A DNA stretch of 64,000 nucleotides from JAZDGX01 sp964482205 (GCA_964482205.1 CAYZWI010000008.1:1-64000); one strand, 5' to 3'; positions 9,685 to 20,500 are shown, counted from the stretch's first letter. A program made the numbers and translations. Notes: generated by a model not told the origin, from the sequence alone.

Positions 9685-10742
9685 CCGCCTGGAAGCGAGG
9701 GACCGCTCGCGCCGTCGCGCGGGCCGTAATGCAGCGAAAAGACCCAGACCTCCGCTCCGGGCGCATCGGCGACATAGAGCCTGCCGCCGCGCTCCCAGGC
9801 GAGATCCGCGCAATGCATGCGCCCTTCCGGAGGAACGAGCAGCCAGGGCTCCGCGCCGACCGGAAGGACCAGGACGCCGCCCGCCTCCTGCATGCCGACG
9901 AAGAGGTTTCCCCAGGAATCGACGGCGAGCGACGAGGGTTTGAGGGGCCGCTCGGTCAGCGACGGAAGCGCCGACCAGGTGAACGTGCGCCCCGGCTCCA
10001 TGCGTCCGACTCCCGCCGGACGCGTGGTCAGCACGAACAGCCGCCCGCGCCCATCGACGTCGATCGCGATCGGGCCGCGCAAGTCCAGCCCTTCAGACTC
10101 GCCGAGCGATTCGCGGAACTGCGCCGCCCCGTCGAATTGCAGGATGCGTTCGCGCGAAGCGTCGAGAAGATGAAGATCGCCCGCGGGATCGAGGCAGAAG
10201 TCGCTCGCTTCCCCCAAGTCCTCTCCCGCTTCCTGCAGCAGCGCCTCGAGATCGATGCGCTCCTCCTGCACACCGCTGAAATCGTACCGGTCGAGGATGG
10301 CCTCGAAAGGATCGAGCGTGAAGACCTTCAGGCCCGTGCGGGCGAAGAGGCGCGTCACGAGGCTCAACCGCCCCGGTCCCTCGCCTCCGCCCGCCATCCG
10401 CACGCCGCCTGGGGCCCGCCCGTCTTCGCGGAAGAGACGATGGCCCGCGCCTTCGATTCCCCAGATTCCACCCGTGGGATCGATGTCGAGCGCGATCGGG
10501 ACGAGGGGCGCGCCTCTGGATGTCCACTGGCGCCGCGCGAACAGTTCGGCCGACGACGGGGAGGGGGACGCGGCCAGCGATGTGGAAAGGTCGCTCTGCG
10601 CCGCCGCCGGCGAGTTCTCCCCGCGGGCGCTCAGGAGCAGGACGACGGCCAGGCAACCGCAGCCGAACGACGCGAGCGCGCGCAGGCCCGTCCGTGCGCT
10701 TCCCGCAAGATCAGTGGGAGAATGTCCACTGCAGGCAGACAT
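9681..10742 (-). CDS. Exported NHL-type beta-propeller protein
   Basis: About 353 residues from ATG 10742, preceded by GAGGAAGG; this start overlaps the upstream gene by 32 bp. The N-terminus has a hydrophobic segment (LASFGCGCLAVVLLLSA), so it is exported or membrane-anchored. The body has repeated units such as 'PIALDIDPTGGIWGIEG', 'DFCLDPAGDLHLLDAS', 'AIDVDGRGRLFVL' and 'SLAVDSWGNLFVG', the pattern of NHL/six-bladed propellers that bind ligands or proteins. No catalytic residues are evident. It overlaps the next gene by 4 bp (ATGA), so it belongs to the same operon as the large barrel protein. Confidence 0.75.
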   Translation of the reverse strand: MSACSGHSPTDLAGSARTGLRALASFGCGCLAVVLLLSARGENSPAAAQSDLSTSLAASPSPSSAELFARRQWTSRGAPLVPIALDIDPTGGIWGIEGAGHRLFREDGRAPGGVRMAGGGEGPGRLSLVTRLFARTGLKVFTLDPFEAILDRYDFSGVQEERIDLEALLQEAGEDLGEASDFCLDPAGDLHLLDASRERILQFDGAAQFRESLGESEGLDLRGPIAIDVDGRGRLFVLTTRPAGVGRMEPGRTFTWSALPSLTERPLKPSSLAVDSWGNLFVGMQEAGGVLVLPVGAEPWLLVPPEGRMHCADLAWERGGRLYVADAPGAEVWVFSLHYGPRDGASGPSLPGG

Positions 10743-11802
10743 AGCCGCCTTCCTCGAGCGGCTGGAAATACAAGGCCCGATCCGGCGCCTTCTCGCCCCC
10801 GCTCGCGCGCTCGGCCGCGCCATCCTTCGCGCGATGGTCGCGGCCGGCCAGCCAGGCCGCGTCGACGACGCTCACCAGCCGGTTGAGGATGGCGCCGCCC
10901 ACGAAGAAGCTCGCCCGGCGAAACGCGCTGCGGCTCGATTCGCGCCGGTCGCGATATTCCAGGCGTTGCTCGCGGGAGGGCCACTCCCAATGGGGCACGC
11001 CTTGCAGATTCTCCTCGATGTAGGCTGCCCGCGCGGCCAGGTCGTCGCCATAGATCGCGCGCGCGGTGCGCGCGATGTCGTCGCGGTAATCCTCGTAGCT
11101 TCCGTACGAGCCGAGATTGCGATAGAACCAGTCGGGCTGGCCCCCGGCGTCCGAGACCCCCGCGAATTGCTCCACGTACTCGATGTAGTCGTTCTTGCGG
11201 CTGTGTCCCTGGATCTCGCTCACCACGAAGCCCATGATCATGGACGCCTCTGCCATGAGGTAGATCCGCCCACGATCGGGATGCCCCGAGAGGATCTGTC
11301 CGAGTCCCGGAAGGAGCAGAGATCCGCCCATCGCTTGCAGGCGCGTCGCGCCCCTTTTCCCCTCTGCCCGATTGCTCGAGGAAGATGCCGCCGAGAGATC
11401 GAGCAGCGTTTGCGATCGATTCCCGGGGGACGGCGCGTCCCCATGCCCCGAACCCGCGCCGGTGGAAGGCGCGCTGCCGAGAGGCCCAGGCGTTCCCATG
11501 GAGAACGCGCTCGCTGCCGGCGCGCGCATTTCCGCCGCCGATGCAGGCGCAGCGTGCGCATCGACGGCGATGGAAGGCGCGCCCGAAAAAGGCGCGCGCA
11601 GTCCCACCGAAGCGCCGTCCGAAGGACTCACTCTGCCGGCACTCGCGAGGACACCCGCGGCGGGGACCTCACTCGCGGCCCAGGCGGACGCGGCCAGCAA
11701 GAGGGGAAGCGCCCACGCCGAGAGCCGCATCGCAAGCGCACCCGCGCCCGGCCGTCCGGCTCTCGCGCAACGCCATGTGCCGCTCAGACGCAAGGGAGCC
11801 AT
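10711..11802 (-). CDS. DUF5683-like exported membrane protein (paralogue 1)
   Basis: A 363-residue protein starting at ATG 11802, one base overlapping the stop of the gene before it (TGATG), with AGGAG upstream. A hydrophobic signal (LSAWALPLLLAASAWA) follows a 24-residue leader. Residues 50-140 are Ala/Ser/Gly/Pro-rich and low in complexity. The recognisable part starts at GGSLLLPGLGQILSGH (about 160), a glycine-rich amphipathic segment typical of DUF5683-type small membrane proteins, and ends with NRLVSVVDAAWLAG. Its neighbour 11802-12761 shares both signatures in the same order, so the two are probably tandem paralogues. The function is unknown. The operon context ties it to outer-membrane or secretion proteins. 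Confidence 0.7.
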   Translation of the reverse strand: MAPLRLSGTWRCARAGRPGAGALAMRLSAWALPLLLAASAWAASEVPAAGVLASAGRVSPSDGASVGLRAPFSGAPSIAVDAHAAPASAAEMRAPAASAFSMGTPGPLGSAPSTGAGSGHGDAPSPGNRSQTLLDLSAASSSSNRAEGKRGATRLQAMGGSLLLPGLGQILSGHPDRGRIYLMAEASMIMGFVVSEIQGHSRKNDYIEYVEQFAGVSDAGGQPDWFYRNLGSYGSYEDYRDDIARTARAIYGDDLAARAAYIEENLQGVPHWEWPSREQRLEYRDRRESSRSAFRRASFFVGGAILNRLVSVVDAAWLAGRDHRAKDGAAERASGGEKAPDRALYFQPLEEGGYVCLQWTFSH

Positions 11803-12761
11803 CAGAATCTCCTGGTGATCCGCACTTCAGGCCGCGCGCGGAAGGGCAGGCCCCTCACATCCAGACGCACCTGGGTGGCCGAATCGAGCTGCACGCGAAC
11901 GGCGCGCGCGCCGAGGAAGGCGTCCACCGCCGACACCAGATGATTGAGAAAGATCAGCCGGCCCGACCAGCTCTGCGCGGAATGCAGGTCCTCGCTGTCG
12001 TCCCAGATGCCCAGATAGACATCCCGGCTGACGGGAGAATCCCAACCGCACGCGTACGCATCCCGGCTCACATACTCGCGCAGCCGGCTCGCATTGCCGT
12101 CGGCGATGATCTGGGCGATCTCTTCGTCGCGGCTTGCCGTCCACAGGCCGCAGCCGCATTCGTACACGCCGCAGCTGTCGGGATCGGGCGCGCGGCGGTG
12201 ATAGCGGTCGTAGCTCCAATAGCCGTCCGCGAACTGATCGAGCTCCCCTTCCTTGTCGTGGCTTCCTCTGCGGAAGCTCGAATAGGCGACCCAACCGGTC
12301 ACTTCCGCGGCGAAGTAGGCGAAGCCGCGCAGGTAGGATCCATTCCGCACCTGCCCCGCGCCCGGCAGGACGGCCGACATGAGAGCGGTGACGAAGGCGC
12401 TGCCGTTCACCCCGCTTCCCGTGCGCCGTTCGCTTTCCCGTGAAGCGCCAAGCGCGCCGGCATCGCCACCGATTGCTTCCAGCGGGGCCTGCGATGCCCT
12501 GCTCGTCGACGGCGCCGCCAACGGAACGAGCCCGGGCCCCGATTGCCAGAGAGAGACCGCCGTCGTACGACAGCCGCCATCGGCGCAAGCTCGCGCATCC
12601 TGCCCTTGCGCATGAGCCGCGAGAGGGAGCGCCGCGCAACAGCCGGCCATGGCGATCATCAGCGGGATCGAGCGCCGCGCGACGCTTCGTCTCCGTGCGT
12701 CCGTCGCGCTTCGCATTCTCGAGCCGCCGGCGCGTGCGCTCGTGTCGCCGTGACTGGCCAT
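11802..12761 (-). CDS. DUF5683-like exported membrane protein (paralogue 2)
   Basis: About 319 residues from ATG 12761, chosen because GAGAGG lies 8 nt upstream. The open frame extends to 12854 with no clear site. Signal: SIPLMIAMAGCCAALPLAAHAQ. Core signatures are SAVLPGAGQVRNGSYLRGFAYF and LNHLVSAVDAFLGAR, matching the order in the downstream paralogue. It ends in a short beta-rich tail with a terminal Phe (VRITRRF). A Cys-rich stretch (CGVYECGCG) is specific to this copy. Function unknown; probably an inner-membrane or envelope component of the same operon. Confidence 0.7.
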   Translation of the reverse strand: MASHGDTSARAGGSRMRSATDARRRSVARRSIPLMIAMAGCCAALPLAAHAQGQDARACADGGCRTTAVSLWQSGPGLVPLAAPSTSRASQAPLEAIGGDAGALGASRESERRTGSGVNGSAFVTALMSAVLPGAGQVRNGSYLRGFAYFAAEVTGWVAYSSFRRGSHDKEGELDQFADGYWSYDRYHRRAPDPDSCGVYECGCGLWTASRDEEIAQIIADGNASRLREYVSRDAYACGWDSPVSRDVYLGIWDDSEDLHSAQSWSGRLIFLNHLVSAVDAFLGARAVRVQLDSATQVRLDVRGLPFRARPEVRITRRF

Positions 12762-12807
12762 CCGCTCATCCTCTCCCGAACCCGTCATCGCCTGCGCGTC
12801 GCGCGTA

Positions 12808-15800
12808 TCAACGAACGACAGCGAGCTTGCGGACCACTTCCTTCGATTGCCCACCGCCCTGGCCGGTCACGCGGGCGACATAGAGCCCCGGCGCGACATC
12901 GCTCAAATCCAGCTCCCACACCACCGGTTGCGCGACATCCTCGACGACGCGGGCTCCTTCCCACACCTTCTGCCCGTGCGTGTCGAAGAGCTTCACGCGC
13001 AGCGTTCCCGGCTCGCCCATGTGCACGCGCAGCGCTCCGCTGCCGCCCACGACCGGATTGGGCGAGAAGATCAGCGAGCTTTCGTCCCACAGGCCCGCGT
13101 ACATCACCGGCTCGGTGCGGCGCTCGCGCGGGAAGCAGTGCGAGCGCGCGGGATCGCCGTCGGCGCGCCACATCTCGCCCTTCCCGATGGGCCGCGCCGG
13201 TTGCCCGATCTCGAGCAGGGCGGCGAACCCGGTCGCATCGGCGGCTAGAAGCTGCAGCCGGCCTCCTTGCTCGAAGGGCGCGATGATGGGCCCCGCGCTC
13301 ACCGAGAACCCGAGCGCCAGAGGCCAGCCCGAAACCTCCTCCCCGCCTTCTCCGCGGAAGGCGTGCGCGATGCCGTCGCCGCTTCCCTGCAGCACCTCGG
13401 GCACGCCGTCGCCGGTCACATCGGCGATCGTGGCTCCCGCCAGCACGCGGCCGAAGGGCCCGCGGTCCGGATGCCACACCGAACGCGGCCAGTGCGCTTC
13501 CTCGAAGCCGGCGAAGGTGAAGAGGTGCACCTGCCCGTCTTCGCCGGTGATCGCGATCTCGAGCGAGCCGTCTCCGTCGGGATCGCCCGCCACCGGCGCT
13601 CCCGCCGGCACCGCGCCGAGGGAGCGCGGCCAACCGGGAAGCAGCGCTCCGCGCGCGTCGAAGATCCCCAAGGTGCCCGCGGCCCCGCAAGCCACGAGCC
13701 ATCCCGGCTCTCCCGCTTCCCCTTCCACGAGAAGCAGCGAGCGAACGGCCTCGCCCATCGCCGGCAGGCCCGCATCCCAGCTCTCGACGGGCTCGAAGCC
13801 CTTCGATTGCGCGCCCCGGGCGGCATGCACTCTGCCCTCGGCATCGCCCCACGCGAGCGCGGGGCCGCCGTCGCCAAAGAGATCGCCCGTCGCGAGCGCC
13901 GTCACCGGGGGGCCCGCCTGCACCGTCCGCCAAACGAGGTCGGGTCCGTTCCCCGGACGCAAGCCGCGCAAGCGGCCGCTCTCGTCGCCGACGACGATCA
14001 CCGAGTCGAGGACGAGCGGCGGGGTGCTGAAGCGCAGCCCCGGCGAAGGCACGCCGCCCGGATAGTCGAGCAGCCGGTCGCCGAAGCGGTCGAAGGCGAG
14101 CACCTGGGTCGCGGTCGCCGCTGCGATCACCGTCTCTCCCTCGCCGTAGTCGTCGATGAAGGCCGGGTGCGCGGCGATGCCGCCGAGGAGGAGGCTGTCC
14201 GGGGGGTCGACGAAGAGCCCGTCGCTGTAGGCCGCGTGCTCGTACGGCTGGCCGTCCGCGCGCAACGCGTAGATGGCGCGCCCGCCCGCCGTCAGGATCT
14301 CGCACACGCCGTCGGAGTCGAGGTCGATCGGATTCAGCCCTTCGGGAGAAGGAGGCAAGGCCACATAGCGCGGCCAGCCCTTCCTCAACCAGCCGCGCCG
14401 GATGTCGGCCCGCATGATCGAAGCGGCCGAATCGGGGACATCGATCGAGATGCCCGTCGCGCCTCCGCCTCCGGAGGCCGTCGAGGGATCGGTCGCCGGT
14501 CCGAAGGAGGTGTACCCGCCTTGGAACCAGTAGTCGAGCTTGCCGCCCGTCCATTCGACGCTGTAGATGTCGCCGAGGTCGGCGATCCCGTCCGCCTCCT
14601 CGAGGTCCACGCCGCGGCGCTCGCTCGAGATGTTGATGCATCCGTAGCAGTAGGACATCGCCGCGTCGATGGCCGCGTTGTCGATGTGCCAGATCAGAAT
14701 GCCCTCGCCCGGCAGCAGGTAGTCGTCCTCCCATTGGCCGAGCGTATCGGGCGGGAGCCCGAGCGAATCGGTCACCGCGCGCTCGATGTTGGCCGGGCCG
14801 AGCACGACGCCGGTGGAATCGTCGCGGTCGAGAATCACTGTCTTGTCGCCGTTCAGATCGTACGGCCGGTTCTCGATGATGAAGTACTCCGAGGCAAGGT
14901 TCTCGGGATGCCAGAAGTCTTCTTCTCCCGGCAACTGATACAGCGCGTCCTCGGCGATGCCCTGCCCGCCGATCGGCACGAGGGCAATCCGGTTGCCCGT
15001 CTGCACCGCGGGGATCTCGCGCGTCTCGTCATCGGTCACCCAGGAAGCGTCCACGCCGCCGGGGAAGAAGATCATCTTGGTCCAGGGATCGATGCTCGCC
15101 GGAATCGCGCCGCGAACGAAGATCTCCCTCTGCTGCTCTTCGTCCCAGATCGTTCCGAACAGCTGCTCGCCCGAATCCATGAGACTGAACATCCCGACCA
15201 TCGGATAGAAGTTCAGCACATTGTACAAGTCGAAGAAGCCGATCTGATGGCCGAACTCGTGGGCCACGACTCCGTTCAACGCGCCTGTATAACCATCCTG
15301 CGAGACGGTCTCGGGCACGACGAGCACGATGTCGATGAAGAAGGTCGAGTCCTGCACCGCGACGGGGTCGGCCAGATAGAGATTGAAGCTCGGGATGTCG
15401 TAGGGCGAGTCGCGATTGATGTCGCCTTGGTAGTCCGGGCCGGCGTGGATCAGCCAGAAGCTGTCGAAGCGGCGGAAATCGGGAGGCGCCTGCGAAGTGT
15501 CGGCCGTCGCGAATCCGTCGCGCACGAGCTTCTCCGCCAGGAAGAGGATCTCGGCGTCCGAACCGCTCAATTCCCAGGGCCCGTAGTCGGCCGTGTCGCT
15601 CAAGTGGTAAGCCGAATCCTCCTCGGCGGGATAGATCTCCCACTCGAGCACCAGGCTCCCTCCCGATTGGCGCGCATAGTAGCGGCGCAGCGATTCCATG
15701 TGGCTTTCGAAGTAAGCACCATTATGCGGAGGAGGGTCGATGAGGATCGAGGTCGAGTCGGTCAGATCGAAGCGCCCGTCGGCCGTGCTGCTCTTCTCTC

Positions 15801-16221
15801 CCGCGCTGTCGTTCTCGAAATCGACCCGCAAGGCGAGAATGCGGACCGTGTCCGGCTGGGCTCCGGCCTGCGCTTGGGCGATGCGCTGCTTCATCTCGCG
15901 CGGCGACAGGGTCAGCAGCGCGCGCGGATCGGCACCCGGATTGCGGCGGGCGAAGCGGCGCCAGAAGATGCCGTCGGGTTCATCGGGCAGGCGCGGATCG
16001 CGCAGAACGGACGGGAAGGTCCGCGGCGTGAACGAGGAGGGCCGTCCGCCGGAGGCAAGCGAGGCGTCCGCGGGGCCGGGAACGCCCGGCCCTTGATCCG
16101 CAGCGGGCGGATGCAGGCTCAGCGCCATGCGCCGGTCGATGTCGCGGTCGTCCGCCCCCCCGGCGATGGCCGGCGCCAGCAGCCAGGCCAGCAGCAGCGC
16201 CGCGCTGCCTGCTCGCTTCAC
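12808..16221 (-). CDS. Exported M6-family metalloprotease with propeller repeats and sorting domain
   Basis: An 1137-residue secreted zinc protease. Start is GTG, one base overlapping the PorV stop (TAGTG), followed by a classical signal peptide (SAALLLAWLLAPAIAG). The active site is HEFGHQIGFFD near residue 320 (HExxHxxGxxD), with a met-turn-like FSLMDS near 345, typical of M6 immune-inhibitor-A-like peptidases. Residues about 640-1000 carry FG-GAP/VCBS-like repeats ('DLDSDGVCEILTAGG', 'DPDGDGSLEIAITGEDG'). The last 85 residues form a Por/FlgD-like sorting domain ending KLAVVR. It sits directly after PorV, which in type IX systems shuttles cargo with this kind of tail. Substrate unknown. Confidence 0.9.
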   Translation of the reverse strand: MKRAGSAALLLAWLLAPAIAGGADDRDIDRRMALSLHPPAADQGPGVPGPADASLASGGRPSSFTPRTFPSVLRDPRLPDEPDGIFWRRFARRNPGADPRALLTLSPREMKQRIAQAQAGAQPDTVRILALRVDFENDSAGEKSSTADGRFDLTDSTSILIDPPPHNGAYFESHMESLRRYYARQSGGSLVLEWEIYPAEEDSAYHLSDTADYGPWELSGSDAEILFLAEKLVRDGFATADTSQAPPDFRRFDSFWLIHAGPDYQGDINRDSPYDIPSFNLYLADPVAVQDSTFFIDIVLVVPETVSQDGYTGALNGVVAHEFGHQIGFFDLYNVLNFYPMVGMFSLMDSGEQLFGTIWDEEQQREIFVRGAIPASIDPWTKMIFFPGGVDASWVTDDETREIPAVQTGNRIALVPIGGQGIAEDALYQLPGEEDFWHPENLASEYFIIENRPYDLNGDKTVILDRDDSTGVVLGPANIERAVTDSLGLPPDTLGQWEDDYLLPGEGILIWHIDNAAIDAAMSYCYGCINISSERRGVDLEEADGIADLGDIYSVEWTGGKLDYWFQGGYTSFGPATDPSTASGGGGATGISIDVPDSAASIMRADIRRGWLRKGWPRYVALPPSPEGLNPIDLDSDGVCEILTAGGRAIYALRADGQPYEHAAYSDGLFVDPPDSLLLGGIAAHPAFIDDYGEGETVIAAATATQVLAFDRFGDRLLDYPGGVPSPGLRFSTPPLVLDSVIVVGDESGRLRGLRPGNGPDLVWRTVQAGPPVTALATGDLFGDGGPALAWGDAEGRVHAARGAQSKGFEPVESWDAGLPAMGEAVRSLLLVEGEAGEPGWLVACGAAGTLGIFDARGALLPGWPRSLGAVPAGAPVAGDPDGDGSLEIAITGEDGQVHLFTFAGFEEAHWPRSVWHPDRGPFGRVLAGATIADVTGDGVPEVLQGSGDGIAHAFRGEGGEEVSGWPLALGFSVSAGPIIAPFEQGGRLQLLAADATGFAALLEIGQPARPIGKGEMWRADGDPARSHCFPRERRTEPVMYAGLWDESSLIFSPNPVVGGSGALRVHMGEPGTLRVKLFDTHGQKVWEGARVVEDVAQPVVWELDLSDVAPGLYVARVTGQGGGQSKEVVRKLAVVR

Positions 16222-17279
16222 TACAGTTGCATCCCAACCGAGAGGTAGCTCACCCGGGCCAGATCGAGCGCTTGCGGCACGCTCGAGTAATCGAAGCGAA
16301 TCGTGCGCTCCGAGCCGAAGCCGACATCCAGGCCGGCGCCGAACGTGAGCGCCTCGATCTCGCCTTCCGGATCGTCCACATACCCCAACCGGAAGTGCAG
16401 CCGATCGTGGATCGAGAATTCGGCTCCGAAGTTCAGGAGCTCCTGCATGTCGCCCCAGCCGATCTGCGGCCTCTGCTCCTCATAGCTGTGCTTGGGATAG
16501 GTGATCAGAGCCTTGTTGAAATCGAAGGCGGCGACCACCTGCACGACATTGGAGCTGAAGACATCGACGGCGAGGCCGAGCTTGAGATTGCGCGGAAGCG
16601 GGTCGGCGTCGTCGGCGCTGATGAAGACGAGATTCGATCCGAGATTCTGGACATTCAGCCCGATCGCGTAGGGACGGCCGAGATAGCCCCGCATGAGGAA
16701 TCCGAGGTCCACGCCGAACGCGTCGGCGCTGCCGTCCTTGTTCTCGACGCCCGCCACGGACATCGCCCATTCGGGGGCCAGATCGACGCGCACATACTTC
16801 ATCGCAGCACCCACGTCGATGTCGCTCAACAGGGTCTGCGGCTCGCCCGCGTAGAGTTTCAGCCCCGCCCCCACGACGGGAACGAATTCGTAGCTGCTGA
16901 AGAAGCCTTTCGACTCGCCTTCGTCGGTCATCGCCTCGGTCTGGCCGTAGGAGAGGTACATCACATCCACTCCGTACCCGCCCCAATCGCCGAGCGGCGC
17001 TGCGTAGGCCATGTTGAGGTAGTAGACATCTTCGGCGAGATCCGGAACGAGCTTCGCCATCGTCGAAGAGACTTCCATGCGGCTGACGCCGGCAAGCAGG
17101 GCCGGATTCCACCAGATGGAGTGCGCGCGCTGATCGAGCGCCACCCCCGCCTGCCCCATGCCGGTCGCCCGCGCCGCGGGCTTGATCTTCAGAACACCCG
17201 TCCCGCCATGGGTCTGGGCCCACACGCCCCCGGGCAGCAGGCCGAACGCCAGAAGCATCAGCAGACCGATTCGCTTCAT
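16221..17279 (-). CDS. porV: PorV/PorQ-family outer-membrane barrel
   Basis: 352 residues with a signal peptide (MKRIGLLMLLAFGLLPGGVWAQ) and the family hallmark GVLKIKPAARATGMGQAGVA followed by IWWNPALLAG, then a beta-barrel of amphipathic strands to a terminal Leu. In Bacteroidota, PorV binds cargo sorting domains and delivers them to the PorU sortase. The start is well supported by GAGAGGAG. It overlaps the M6 protease gene by one base and lies downstream of a C25 (PorU-like) gene, so enzyme, carrier and cargo are adjacent. Assignment to PorV rather than PorQ is by context. Confidence 0.85.
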   Translation of the reverse strand: MKRIGLLMLLAFGLLPGGVWAQTHGGTGVLKIKPAARATGMGQAGVALDQRAHSIWWNPALLAGVSRMEVSSTMAKLVPDLAEDVYYLNMAYAAPLGDWGGYGVDVMYLSYGQTEAMTDEGESKGFFSSYEFVPVVGAGLKLYAGEPQTLLSDIDVGAAMKYVRVDLAPEWAMSVAGVENKDGSADAFGVDLGFLMRGYLGRPYAIGLNVQNLGSNLVFISADDADPLPRNLKLGLAVDVFSSNVVQVVAAFDFNKALITYPKHSYEEQRPQIGWGDMQELLNFGAEFSIHDRLHFRLGYVDDPEGEIEALTFGAGLDVGFGSERTIRFDYSSVPQALDLARVSYLSVGMQL

Positions 17280-17573
17280 CTCATCTCCTCTCCGATCACG
17301 CCGTCAGGAGCGCGCCCGGACGGCGCGCCGTTCATGCAAACCCAAGGGCCGGGAAGCAGTTCCCGCTTCTCCCCTCACGATCGTCAGGTTCCCGGGAGAC
17401 TAGCAGAAGGCCCGCGTGCGCTCAACCGACGCGGCGCCCCAAGGCGCAGCCAGCGGTCGCGGCCGGCGGTCGAAGAACACGGCCGGCAGTCGCGGCAAGC
17501 CGTCCTCGCAAGGGGGCTGAAAACCCGGCGCGGCCGCGTGGGTCCTTCCGCATCCCGCTAGCGCGGGCCTACG
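17280..17573. other. Intergenic region between C25 peptidase and porV
   Basis: A 294-bp gap, the largest inside the envelope block. Near the C25 stop lies a short stem (CCCGC-TAGC-GCGGG, about 17554-17567) without a T-run, and CGCTAGCG appears twice nearby. It may hold a weak terminator and the promoter of the porV-led operon. I see no convincing -35/-10 pair and no gene. Confidence 0.4.
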
Positions 17574-20500
17574 CTAGCGCATGACCACGAGGCGTTCGAT
17601 CCGTTCCTCGGAGCTGCCGTCCGATTCCCGAGCCGACAAGCGGAAGAAATAGAGACCGTTGGCCAGCCGGTCGCCGTCCTGATCCCGGCCGTCCCAGAGA
17701 ATCCCCGCTTCGCGAGCGCGGGCAGGGGTGAAGAGACCGCCCGCCAGCGAGAGGATCTTGCGGCCCGAAATCGTATACAGCGTCACCTCGAGCTCGGCCG
17801 GCCGGGAAAGCTCGCACAGGAAGCGCGTCTCCGTCTCCATCGGATTCGGCAGGTTGTAGACCATGCCGAGCAGCGCTTCGGATGCCCCCGCGCCTCCCTT
17901 CATCCGGAACTCGAGCGCTTCGCGCGTCCGCTTTCCCAGATTGTCGGACGCCTCGAGCGCGAGCGTGAGCATCTCTCCCACGGGAAGTCCGGAAGGCAGC
18001 GAGTAGCGCAGCCAGGCCGACCGGTAATCGCCGGTGAACGACACGGCGGAGGCGAGGTCTTCGGCCACGAGCACCCGTTCCTCCGGATCGATGATCGTCA
18101 GCACCACGGAACGGGAAGGAGAGAGCCCCGCCACATAGATTCCGCTCGAATCCTGAAGCGTCGCCCACAGGGCCGTCCCGGGAACGATTTCATCGGGGTT
18201 CTGCCAGGTCAGATGAATCACGGGGCCCAAGGTGTCGGCGCTGTTCAAGCGGATCTCGGGAATGATGAGGTCGCCCCGCCCGCCGGCGCCGTCCTCGCTC
18301 GTCGCTCCCGCTTCCGACCCTTCGTCCTCCGTCCGCACATAGGCGAAGGCGCGGGCCGGCCCGCGCTCGCCGACGCGCAGTGCGGTGGGCACGAAGAACG
18401 GACACGAGAAGCGCCCGCTGGCGACGGGGACGCGCCCGGAAAAGATGCGCGCACCCGGGAGCAGGTAGTCGGCCGTTTCCAAACCCGTGTAGGGCGTATC
18501 GCGGAAGAAGTCGGAATCGAGCACGAGGACATCGGCCGTCCCGTCGAAGGCGGCAGCGAGCGAGCTGTCCTCGTCGAACACTTCTCCGGCGAGGATCGCG
18601 GGACCGCCGCGCAGCAGCGTGTCCGATCCCGCTTCCACTCCGGGAACGCCTTCGATCCACAAGCGCACCGGGCGCGCAGGCGCAGTGAAGCGGCTGTCGG
18701 GATCGCCGAGCAAGCTGTAGCGAAAATCGTTGTCGCTCAGGCTCGACCATTTGGACGCCGTCAGCGCCGGCCCGATCGCGCGCGGGTCGGTCAGCGTTCC
18801 GCGCGGAAAGAGATTCCTCAGGAGGTATTGATTGAGTTTGAAATTCACCTGGCTCGCCGCGGTCGCGGTCGCGCTCACCGCGGCCAGCGCGCCTCGCTCG
18901 GGGAGGCGAAGCGCTTCGACGGCGAGGCCCGTCTCGTCACCCGAGAAGCGGCCGACCGCGCAGGAGGCGGTGACAAACAGGAAGGGCTTGTCCTCATTCG
19001 CCATCGATGCGATCGAAGAGAGATCGAGCAGCCTTTCGTCGGCCAGCTGGACATCGCTGCCATGCCCCACATAATTGACCAGCAGGGCGCCCTCCTCGAT
19101 CGCGGCGAGGAAATCGGCCGCCGCTTGCGGCTTTCGCTCGTAGCGGCATTCGGATCCGTATTCGTACAGGAAGATCTTGCCGAGCCGCGCCTCTTCCGGC
19201 ACCTCTAGGCAAAGCGCCTCGGTCTGGATGATGTGCCGGTAGCCGAGATCGTCCGGCTTGTTGCCCTGGCAGATGTCGTCGGCGGCGAAGATCAGGCGGC
19301 TTCGCCAGGAGCCGATCGGCGCGGAAGTCTCGTTGGCGATGATCTTGCCCACGACCGCCCAGGCTTGCGGCGCGCTCCCCACCGGCAAACGGCCGACGGA
19401 AAAGTCGATGAACTTGTCCTGGGGGCCGTCCAGCAGAGCGAACCAGTCGTCTCCGAGGAAGGCCACCTCCCAGTTGGACAGGGTCTGGTAGCTCCAGGTG
19501 TACATCAGGTAGGCGGGCACCAGATCGGTCGCGCTCGCGGCCAGGTAATGGCGCGGGTCCTGGGACGGGTCGCCGAGCAACAACACATGCGCCAAGCCGG
19601 TCTCTCCGTCGCGCCATTCGTCGCGCGCGAACTCGAGAAAGTTTCTCACGGCCGCCGGGTCGTGCTGTCCGTAGGAGAATTCGTCGTAGATCGACTGCGT
19701 GGTGACCACGGCGACCGACGCGCTGCGGAGGGTGTCTCCCGCCGGACCATGAAAGTGCGTCGCCCGATGATCCGCCAGCGCCGTCGCGGGGCCGAGCAAC
19801 TCGGGCGCGGTCACGATCAGGTACTCGACCGGCCCGGTCTGCGAACGAAGCCAGGCATGCACTCCACCGCCGACCAGCGCGATCGACGCAGGCCGCGCCG
19901 CTTGCGTGCGCTTGAGGAGCGTCAGATGCGCCTCGTTCCCGTCGGCGGGGCGTCCCAGATGGAATTTCGCCGCATAGCCCGAGCCTTCGGACTCGATGCT
20001 GGGAAGGAGCACCCGGGGTGCGCGAAACGACCCGGCGTCCAGCAGCAACCATCCCGCGGCGCTGTCGAGCCCGCTCACGCTCGCCGTCACCCCTTGATCG
20101 CCCGGGTCCAGGAAGAAATCCAGCGAATCGGAGGAGGCGTCCAGGAACCGCGCGTACTCGAATTCCACCCAGTCGAGAAAGACGAGATCGGCGATCGTGG
20201 ACAAGGAGTCGCCCACCGAGAGGTAGCGTTGCGGCACATACAGGGCCACGAGGTTGTCGCGCGTCAGGCGGGCGTCCGAACTCCGGATGACCGCCCGGCC
20301 CGCGCTCTCCCATTGCGCGCTGCCCAGCGTGTCGCCGTTCACTTTGATGACCGCGTAGTGATCCGGCCCCTGGGGATTGTCCCATGACTTGCCCCACAGC
20401 GCCACGCGCACGGAGAGGGGCAGCGACTCCAGCGGGTCCTCGGGAAGCGGGACGCGCAGCGAGGCTCCAAGATTGGTCGCGCTCGCCCGCACGCTCAGAT

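Noticed and set aside
13267..16248. A 993-codon plus-strand open frame
   Set aside because: Antisense to the M6 protease, which has an intact active site and signal peptide. Composition is typical of a shadow.
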